Part shown: piece after piece, positions 55,871-64,000 of the stretch
How the letters are laid out: each line of letters opens with the position of its first letter
Position numbering within the stretch: position 1 is the stretch's first letter
Assembly (NCBI RefSeq): GCF_019320115.1
Contig: NC_089591.1
Span: forward strand, 58,776,078 to 58,840,077
Direction: 5' to 3'
From: Miscanthus floridulus
Lineage: Eukaryota; Streptophyta; Magnoliopsida; Poales; Poaceae
DNA length: 64,000 bases
Notes under the pieces: generated by a model
The model's database searches: none
What the model saw: the letters and a program-made list of their open reading frames with translations, nothing else
Told to the model about the DNA's origin: nothing
Made by a program: the position numbers and the translations under genes

Positions 55871-56407
55871 ATAGACTATTTACATAGAAATAGCCTTTCT
55901 GTGACTTGTGGAATTTTGCACCGCATTGTCAGGATCAAGTGAGGAAGGAAGCTGAAGAACGCTGTCAGTCATACGGCAAGGGATTCAGCTACTCTGAAGG
56001 ATACTGTTCAGTATCCGGCAACGGGTTCAGAGAATGCGAGAGAAGAAGGTGGGGTGAGACGGTTTGCAGGCGTGCTGGCAATGAGCTGGAAGTGACGTAG
56101 GTTGTTTGGACCGGCTGTTAGCGGTTTCGTAGGTTGTATGAGTAGTTAAGTACCAGAGAGTTGGTTGTAAACGGCATGACTGGTAATAGATAAAGCCCTG
56201 AAACTCTGAACCCATTCTCTGGACTCTGTATTCTACCTGAATCCCAATCTTCTTCATTCTGAAACAGATTCTCGGAGTTATCAGTCCAATCCTCAGCAGG
56301 ATCCTGACAGGCATTTGCACCTATGATACATATATTTGAATCCACAAAGCAAGTGCACCCATCTCAATTTGCTCTAGGCCTCTAGCTTCGCTATTGAATA
56401 CCAGTAA
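55871..56407. other. Intergenic; possible decayed exon on the minus strand
   Basis: On the minus strand, about 56232-56320 reads GANACQDPAEDWTDNSENLF after an AG acceptor (atcatag) and ends at a gt donor (gattcag|gtagaa). It looks exon-like but I recognise no family. Confidence 0.25.
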
Positions 56408-56767
56408 GGGGCCGTTTGGATCCCTTCATTTTGGAGGAATTGAAATCTATATAATGGATTAGACTATTTGGATTGGAATTTGACATTCCATAACTTTCCT
56501 AAGCTCACAAAAAAGCCTATCTCAAATTCATAGGGTGAGAGATGGAAATGGATTCTATAGATTACTATGCTATAATTTTATTCTCCTACTTATAGCACAC
56601 TCTTCAACTCACTTCCCTACAATAGAAATGCAATATATAAGTATGTCCCTTGTATGCCTAACAATAAATATACAAATATATTCCATATACAACTATATTA
56701 GCTTAATTAATCTATGCCTAAATTGTAATTATTAGAATGAATTCAATTCCAAGATCCAAACAAGCCC
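56408..56767. mobile_element. Tourist-like (PIF/Harbinger) MITE, TSD TAA/TAG
   Basis: Inverted ends GGGGCCGTTTGGATCC and GATCCAAACAAGCCC flank 360 bp of AT-rich non-coding sequence. The flanks are TAA (56405-56407) and TAG (56768-56770). End sequence and target site are typical of grass Tourist elements. Confidence 0.8.
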
Positions 56768-56977
56768 TAGAGTATTTGCACAGCAGACTCAATTTAACAG
56801 TCCTGTAATTACTCCAAGTTACTGAACGAAGGTTGAAATCTCGTCTTAAAGAGCTTGGCTTTTGGTATTCAGTATTCCGAGTCAAAAATGGATGCATTTC
56901 AGGATACTTTTCTAGGTTTTAGCCTCTCTTTTTTTAATGCAACATAATTTTAGGCCTAGCAAAACTAAACATAATTT

Positions 56978-59109
56978 TTTTAGAGTTTCGGGGCAAAAGC
57001 CCCGGCCATTGCATTATCACAAAGAGAGTAACAAGTTTAAGCACATGGCGTTCATCACCCATACATCAAAATGACTACGACCCAGCTCAACTAAAACAAC
57101 CAAATTCCAGGAACCTGACAGAGAACTATTAAGTAGCACTACATATTCCACTCTTCACCAAACTTCAACAGATTGATCCATTTTCCTTTGGCTTCAACAC
57201 ACTGATCAGAATCATCAACCAGCATCTTTGCAACTTCATCAGGGTAGTTCATATGCTTCCAGTCCAGTGCCTTCTCATACAGGAAACGGCTCCAGTCATT
57301 ATCCACCTTGTTCAACCAGGTAGACTTGGAAGGCTGGTTGCCAACTTTCTGAGCTTCTCCAGTTTTGCATTGAACTCTCCAGTTTGTGGGCAATTGCTAA
57401 AATTGAGTAGAAGGGAAAGTACACTCCTCCAAACCGTTCCCTGAAAATACATATCATTCCTTAGTTTCCAAAGCCCCCACAGGGCTGCAGCACAAAACAT
57501 ATTATCTACTAGGAAACGGTTATTACTAATCCACATTTGCCCAATTGATAAAAAGTCCTACCTAGAGTATCAGAGATATCAGACCACATTTGTTTAGCTA
57601 CTACACACTCAAAAAATAGATGTCTCACAGATTCTGTTTCACAGCAGAATAAACAAGTAGGATCATTTACTTTCCTTCTTTTTCCTAAATTGTCTCTAGT
57701 CAAATCTTTATTCTTAGAAAAAAGCCATAGAAAACAATGGACTCTAGGAGGGATTTTGAGACTCCAAACTGCTGGCACATGAACAGATTTAACACCTCGA
57801 AAATTTATAACTTTGTAAAGGGACTGTGATGAGTAGGTTCCTCTAGAATTAAAGGTCCAAATAAGTGAATCTTCCTCATCTAAAAAACTTATGGTAGATG
57901 CTAACTGAATAATCTCTTGCCACTGGATCATTAGTCTATTATCAACTCCTCTTCTAAAGGTGCACTTTAGGTCTGTGCCATCCCAAAGATCAAAAACAGA
58001 ATGAGATTTTTCATTTGCTAAAACATAAATTTCCCAAAATCGAATTGCAAGACTAGAGGAGCCTAACCAATTATCCTCCCAAAATCTGACTTTTTACCAT
58101 TGCCTATCCTCCATCTACAACCCATTTTCGCTGCTAAAGCAGCCCAAATCATTCCTTTGAAAAAACTAGAGCTACCTGCAGTATTGCTGCAAAAGATATT
58201 TGGCTTGTCAGTACTATACGTATGGTCTATCATCTGTTTCCAGAGCTTATTCTCATCTAAGTTGTACCTCTTAATCCAGGAGGCCAGTAAACAAATATTC
58301 AAATCCCTTAAATTTGGGACACCTAACCCTCCAAACTCCTTAAGCATACTAATTGTGTCCCAATTCACCAAATAGTACTTGTGTGCTTCTGGGTTATCAT
58401 TCCACAAACAGTTGGCCATGTGTGTATGTAAAATTCTAATTGCCCATTTAGGAAATTTGATGAAAGACAGTAGATACACTGGTATACTAGCAAGACAAGC
58501 CTTAATCAAAACTAACCTAGCAGCATAAGATAAGAGCTTCCCCCCTCCAACTTGCTATTCTTTTCAACATCTTGTCCAGCCTCTTGTAGAAATGCAGGGA
58601 AAGGCTGCGTACAAAAGACCCAAGTGGTCGGACCCTTCCCCTGACCCTGCACAAGCAGGAGCTACGTGCACTGGGGCTGCCCTTTATCTTGTCTACAAGT
58701 GGTTGTATATCTTCCCTTCTAAGGTTATCATAATGTAAAGGGATACCTAAATATTTAATAGGTAAGGAGCCTACAGGACAAGCAAAGAAATGGGAAAGAT
58801 CATGTGTTTCCATATCACTAAGGTTCATAGGAATCAGTTCACTTTTGTGGAAATTGACTCTCATACCTGAAATCTGCTCAAACCATAACAAAATAACCTT
58901 TAGATTCACTAAGTGATCCTGTTCTATGTCAGAAAAGATTATAGTGTCATCAGCATATTGAAGTGCTATAATACCTCCCTCTCTGAAGTCAGAAGCAAGT
59001 CCTTTAACTAAACCCAGATTTGCCCCCTCAGGAGCATTTTAGTTAAGACATCACTAACAAGATTACAAAGTAGAGGTGATAAGGGGTCTCCCTGTCTAAG
59101 ACCCTTACC
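56978..59109 (-). mobile_element. 5'-truncated LINE (RT + zf-RVT), TSD of 16 bp
   Basis: The 16-mers AAACTAAACATAATTT (56962-56977) and AAACTGAACATAATTT (59110-59125) differ at one base and flank the element, whose 3' end with a short T-run on this strand is at the left. On the minus strand the RT starts abruptly inside FGKGLRQGDPLSPLLC and continues with ALQYADDTIIFS (about 58940). It then reads GMRVNFHKSELI, IKACLASIPVYLLSFIKFP, and zf-RVT (FLWLFSKNKDLTRDNLGKRR, CLFCCETESVRHLFFEC; about 57590-57730). Frameshifts and a SINE insertion disable it. The endonuclease half never arrived, as usual for truncated LINE copies. Confidence 0.88.
58579..58685 (+). mobile_element. Au-like SINE fragment inside the LINE, TSD ATCTTGTC[C/T]A
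   Basis: 107 bp reading ctcttgtagaaatgcaggg...aaggctgcgtacaa...gtggtcggacccttcc...gtgcactggggctgccctt resembles the 3' part of plant tRNA-derived Au/TS-type SINEs. Ten-base flanks ATCTTGTCCA (58569-58578) and ATCTTGTCTA (58686-58695) match in 9 of 10. Removing it restores the LINE reading PLVDKMLKRIASW. The tRNA-like head with A and B boxes is missing. Confidence 0.65.
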
Positions 59110-59125
59110 AAACTGAACATAATTT

Positions 59126-60363
59126 CAGTTCCTGTTCCAAATCAAGGTGCCGCAGAGCCACAGCGCTGCCGCCTTCATATTCTTGCTACTCCCTCTTCTC
59201 TGATCTTCCTGGGAGTAGACCGACAAGGCGACAACCATCCGTATCCAATCGAAGAAGAGCAGGCTTCGCCAATAAGACGTTGAGAGCAGGCATCTCCAAC
59301 TATACAAGCAAATTAATAACCTAGCACTAGCACACAAGAGCAGAGGGGGTGAAAGAAGAAGCGATGTGGTTACCTGCGAGTGCGAGAATACGACCACCGG
59401 AGGGGACAGCCGGCGGCGGGACGAGCATTGCGTCGCCGTCGTCGACGCCTCCTAGAGTCCTAGTCACGCCCTCGCAGCAGCGTCGAGGGTAAATTCCCGG
59501 GCCGGGGTGATGTTGAAAGGCTGGGCCGGGTTACAATCCACTCTGGGCCTAGATTCAATCCAAGCCTAACGAACAAGGCCTCCTGATTCCTGAAGGAACA
59601 ATGGAGTAGTGGACTATGGTCTGAGCCCCCAATCGCTCATGCCTGTAGGTCAGTTGGAGGCAAAAGTTGCGAACCATCCTGATGAGGAAAAAAAAGAGAG
59701 TAGGTGATCAATCATTATGTACCCGATACAGTACCAGTGCACCGTTTGTTTGTTCCCCATCAGTTCGAGATATGCTGGTTGTAGATTTGGTATTGGTTCT
59801 AGAAAGATGCTTCGCGTAATTGCGTGACTAGAAGGGAGAAAGTGGAGGACTTGACTGGCGGAGTTACTTGACACAAAAGTCATGAAGCAAATCACATCAT
59901 TAGGAAGCAGGGTGTCATACTAGATAACGAGAACCACTGAAAATTTTGTCTGAGCTCTTGTTTCTTGAGAACTTGAGACCGGCATCGATTGGCAAATTCG
60001 GCACAAACGCACAACTGCATGTCTCGTCCAAAGCTATCCCTCCCGTCGTCCGGTTGGCTAAACCAGTCAGGGCCTTGCTGGAGCTTCGTCATCCGGTGCG
60101 ATGTCCAGAGGCAGAGACTTTCGGAGCTGTGAGAGCATGTGACGGATGTGGAGACGGAATTTCAGAGTTCAGAAAAGTGAGCTCAGTTCTCAGCTTGCAG
60201 GAACTGCAGCTCTGTGTTGACCTGGAGGGCGTTTTGTGATGACAGGACATGGCCTGCACTGTTGGCTGTTGTATATACTTGTATCGATGGTTACAATGTG
60301 CGGATTCTACTAGCCAATTGTCGCATTTGAACAGTGCCCCTATGACGATTGAAAATTAAAATA
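59126..60363. other. Intergenic; possible 5' exon of an unknown minus-strand gene
   Basis: On the minus strand an ATG at 59426-59428 starts MLVPPPAVPSGGRILALA and runs to a good GT donor at 59372-59373 (exon 59374-59428). An AG acceptor near 59300 precedes another open stretch. The downstream part would lie where the truncated LINE inserted. I recognise no family. The rest is featureless. Confidence 0.25.
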
Positions 60364-60610
60364 CTCCATCTGTCCTAAAATTGTTATGGGATTCGTGTAA
60401 GTCAATTTTTCTCAACTTTGACTAAATTTATAGAAAATACGTGCAACGTTTATATCTCCAAATAAATTTATTATGAAAATATATTCAACGATCTACCTAA
60501 TGATAATAATTATGTATTATAAATATTAATATTTTATATATATATAGTCAAAGCTAAAAGTATTTAATTTCTTGAGAAGTGAGAATAACATCTATTTTGG
60601 ACGGATGGAG
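60364..60610. mobile_element. Stowaway (Tc1/mariner) MITE
   Basis: Ends CTCCATCTGTCCTAAA and TTTTGGACGGATGGAG enclose 247 bp of AT-rich non-coding sequence. The left flank is TA, the standard target. The right flank is CA, a probable mutation of TA. Confidence 0.82.
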
Positions 60611-61383
60611 CAGCTCAGAACAGAGAGCTGATGGCTACCGATTCCGAGTGGTTTTGCATGGAACAAGATAATCCGAATTCTCACACTGACCAATGTCAGC
60701 TCGAGTACGATTTGACCTCGCACTTAGGTGCCGCCGGGCGATGGATCCGTTTCGGCATTTCATTGGTTGATCGATCGCCATCATGGAGCAACGATGAGTA
60801 CTGCTCCTACAATGTGGACATGTCAGGAGAACCGATTACTTTCGCTCTCTCCGTCACATCAAATCTTTGGACATATATATGGAGTATTAAATATAGATAA
60901 AAAAATAACTAATTACATAGTTTGATTATAAATTACGAGACGAATCTTTTGAGCCTAGTTAGGCCATGATTGAACAATAATTATCAAATACAAATGAAAA
61001 TACTACATTACCAAATAGTGATTTCTAAACTCAGTCTAAACCGGACCAGAGCTGCTTTGGTAACGTTCGCTTGTCGTGAGCTGTATTATTTTAATATAGA
61101 AATAATATTTTTTTCTCGTATTAAATTAGCGTGCGCATCTGGGCGGCATGGAGTGCATGCAGATGGATGCAGTCCGGAGGAGCCAGCCAACCGCCAATGG
61201 GTAGGAACGGCAGTTACCTGTCGTGTCAACGTTGCCGTTTCAGGACCGAACACCCCGTTTCAGGACTAGAAAATAATATCGGATCCGTGGGGCCCGTGGG
61301 GCCGGGCGAAAGCGAGGGAGAGCCGCAGGCAAGCCCGCAACCTCCGAGGCTCTCCAATCCCAGATTCCGCCACTCCACATGAC
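60611..61383. other. Intergenic with MITE-like remnant
   Basis: 60930-61010 (gattataaattacgagacgaatcttttgagcc...caataatt) matches a phrase of a very common grass MITE. Ends are not defined. No gene was seen. Confidence 0.4.
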
Positions 61384-62040
61384 TAAGGATGGCAACGGGA
61401 TATTATCGAAACGTTCTCTTCCCCGCTACGTAAAATTTATCTCGTTTTCGTCCCGTCCCCGTTAACTGTCTCGGGTATAGATTCTTGTCCATTCTCGTAA
61501 TCGTCAGGCATTGATCGGATAACAGATACCCGACGGGTAATGCATACCCGATAAATAAGGACACTCGGGGTCGCAGCTTTGCAATCGGAGATGTTCTTCT
61601 TCAACCAGGTATAAGTGTCGGAGTCTCGGAGATGCCGAGGAAAATGAGCGAGATTGCGAGGAGGACGAACAAAGGTGGCAGAGAGACTGAACTGAGGAAG
61701 CGAGGGGCACGAGCGCTTATGCTGCTGACGGAGATGATGAGAAAAAATTGAACTAGGATTCCTAGAACACATAAACTATATATATGATTGTTCAGATTTG
61801 GGCCAAAATATCTATGTTGGGCTTCTTTGGGCCTAATACTCGCATGACAGCTTAAATAGTCGGGTTCTCCAACGGGTAACGGGGACGGGTAAACAGAGAA
61901 CGTTCTCGTACCCGCTATACCCGTCGGGGATGAATTCTTACCCGTTTAGATGCCCGCGGATAAAGATATGATCACATCTCTGTTCCCTAATGGATTAAAT
62001 ACCCGTCGGGTATCGGATATTGGGCCCGTTGCCATCTTGA
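61384..62040. mobile_element. Non-autonomous hAT element, TSD CAC[A/G]TGA[C/T]
   Basis: Inverted ends TAAGGATGGCAACGGG and CCCGTTGCCATCTTGA. Sub-terminal repeats of acccg(t/a)cggg on both sides. The flanks CACATGAC (61376-61383) and CACGTGAT (62041-62048) agree in 6 of 8. The 657-bp interior has no transposase. The TIR motif GATGGCAACGGG is common in plant hAT elements. Confidence 0.75.
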
Positions 62041-62152
62041 CACGTGATCGCTTAGAACAATCGGAACCAGACGGCAGACGCCAGCCACGCCCACCGACTC
62101 CCCCCTTTATCAGAACCGCGCTCTCCGAGAAGCACCTCTTCGAAGTGTCCTT

Positions 62153-62189
<37 letters not shown>

Positions 62190-63099
62190 ACCATGAATCA
62201 ATATATAACACAAGAGTTTACGCTCTCATTTGTCTCTTGAATCTCTTGCTTTACATAAAGACACTTTACATTAAACACGTTATCATGCACGCGCTCTCCA
62301 CTGCAAGTTAAGAAGCCAGAAAAGTTCACCGGCGCTGTTGCTGTACTGCAAGAACGAGAAGAACATGGGGTTCGCAAAGCACTGAAGCCAGCCATCAACA
62401 AAGATTTCGATGACGGCTTCATTGCAACACGGTGATCGTCCTCCACATCGAAAGAATCAAGATCAAGGACGATCTCAAAACAAAAGTAGGACGGTAACAA
62501 GCGCTATCGTCTTTTATCATGTTTTATTTACCTCTATGGTAATGGACGCCGTCGTGTCGTGGCGACCGAGTGGCAACGGTTAGTGGCAGTTGTGTGCCCG
62601 TATGTGGCCGCGTGCTTGTCGGCCTCAAGCAGCAACGCGAACGCAGCCGCAGCCACGACCAAGGCCGAAATCGGCAGTGCCCGCGTGCACCCGGTGTGAT
62701 TGCGGAGACTGCACACGATCTGCATCCATTCCTCCTCTCTATTGTGCTCGTTTTCTGCAGCTTCTTCTCTACGTCTCTTCTCCATCATCACTTTATCCTC
62801 TGCCTCCTACCGTAGCAGTTTCTGCATTCATTCCTTATCTTCAGTCTCGATCCATGTGGCAGAACCGTCTAATCTAATGCCTCCTAGGAGTGTTTATCTT
62901 CCATTAGACACTAAGCACCCAAGAGAGAACACTAAATTACACAGTCCCGTCGGGCACATCCCAATGGAGAACCCGAAAAATCAATATTTTTCCATCAGGA
63001 TCATAAATGAGAGAATAAAACTTACATTATCATTAACCATTTCTTACATCACTTTTCATGTAGCATCAGAGTATAATATTTCTTATTTATAATAGCGGA
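62041..63099. other. Intergenic with (AC)n(AT)n microsatellite
   Basis: A compound microsatellite (ca)n(ta)n lies at about 62154-62189. Other sequence has short ORFs without domains. The boundary with the LTR to the right is not seen. Confidence 0.45.
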
Positions 63100-64000
63100 A
63101 CATGAATATGTTATCAGAGTTATGAATAATTTAAGTTACTAGGGGAATATAAACATGTTATCAGAATTACAGCGGAAATAAATATCTATTCATGACATGA
63201 TGAAGAATTGATAAGTAACTAGGACAACAGATTATAAAACTTTTCATTTATAAAAATATTTGGTAAGAATTATAAATAAAAACTATGATCGCAGCGTAAA
63301 GGAATCCTCTCTGAGCCCACCAGGAGAAATCTACACACAAGGTCAGCTCTAGCATCCATCTGTCACCTGCAACAGGGGGTAAATAAAACCTTGAGTACTC
63401 AATTGTACTCAGCAAGACTTACCCGATAGGAGGAAATAAAAGACTCCAAGGATATGCAAGGTTATCTGGCTTGTGGGTTTATTGCATCTGCAGGAAGCGT
63501 TACTAAGAGTGCGTCCTTATATTCGATTTTCATTAACAGCCGCATTAGTTCATGAACCAACCATTCTATGTAAGCACATGTGCTACTTTCAAGCAGGTGG
63601 TAAGCAATCAGATTTCTTTTTTTTATTTTTTATCTTTCAGTTCTTATTACGGTGCTAAACCGTAGACAAGCCGTACCGGATCGCCTGGTGATTCACGAAT
63701 CAATACCCTCAGCTGGGTATCCAAAAACACACGCCCCGCTTGTACCCGGGGCATAAGTAGGACCAACCCACTACCCTCCTGTCACGGGGTCCAAGTCCCC
63801 GTCTAAACTAGGACTCCAAGTCCCCGCTCCTAAGTCTCGGACTCAGTGCGGTGCAACTGTGTAAGGACCTCCTAACCCAAAATTCACCCCGACAGTCGAT
63901 TTAGAAAGAGCCAGAACCCATGACAAGAGAGTAACAAGTCTTCCAAACGCCCATATACAAGTATGTACTCGGGATAATAAGTTTATGACTTGGCTAGAGC
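63100..64000 (-). mobile_element. Partial LTR of a second Ty3-like retrotransposon, truncated by the window end
   Basis: Sequence style matches grass Tekay/Retand LTRs in reverse: 'tcagaattacagcggaaataaa', 'ccttgagtactcaattgtactcagc' (63391-63415), and the block 'ccggatcgcctggtgattcacgaatcaatacc...gtccaagtccccg'. The GAGTAC...GTACTC palindrome corresponds to the one near 3196 in the left LTR, but in opposite orientation. No coding region is present, and neither end is in view with certainty. Confidence 0.6.

Overview
This is nuclear DNA of a flowering plant, almost certainly a panicoid grass and probably of the sorghum/sugarcane/Miscanthus group (Andropogoneae). The evidence is spliced genes with GT-AG introns, a GC-rich auxin response factor of grass type, dense grass MITEs, CACTA and hAT elements, Ty3 and Ty1-like LTRs and L1-type LINEs. 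No CRISPR, operon or prokaryotic feature is present. I recognised no tRNA or rRNA gene.

Five host loci form a gene island between transposon-rich flanks. (1) A LOG-family cytokinin-activating enzyme (+, 11954-24915, 7 exons). (2) A UDP-xylose-type nucleotide-sugar transporter (+, 30049-32754, 7 coding exons and a 5'UTR intron). (3) An intronless PLS-class PPR protein ending in an E domain (-, 34018-36123). (4) An auxin response factor of the miR160-targeted ARF10/16/17 clade (+, 47386-49755, 3 exons). (5) An F-box/DUF295 gene broken by three frameshifts (-, 52550-53772). As far as I recall, rice chromosome 10 also carries a LOG gene (LOGL10) close to ARF22, so the order LOG to ARF may be ancestral.

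Layout. 1-3670: end of the internal region and the 3' LTR of a Tekay/Del-like Ty3 element. 3671-5975: an LTR-like remnant, then a LINE zinc-finger remnant. 6833-9507: a CACTA element with a 3-bp TSD carrying a decayed GRF zinc-finger gene and a Ulp1-like protease tail. 11.9-24.9 kb: the LOG gene, whose fourth intron is swollen to 10 kb by a LINE. That LINE is itself hit by a MITE and a solo LTR. 27.7-36.3 kb: transporter and PPR genes. 37.9-38.4 kb: a MITE inside a MITE. 39705-43289: a complete hAT transposon with an uninterrupted transposase, 20-bp TIRs and a perfect 8-bp TSD. 45.7-46.3 kb: LINE RNase H fragment split by a small hAT-type MITE. 47.4-53.8 kb: ARF and the F-box pseudogene. 55.3-59.1 kb: three LINE remnants, one carrying an Au-like SINE. 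60.4-62.0 kb: Stowaway and non-autonomous hAT elements. About 63.1 kb to the end: part of another LTR in opposite orientation.

The host genes are not a pathway. LOG (cytokinin) and ARF (auxin) are hormone genes lying near each other. The clearest content of the window is its transposition history: about ten insertions can be delimited to the base or nearly so by their target-site duplications. I found no convincing undescribed biological system.
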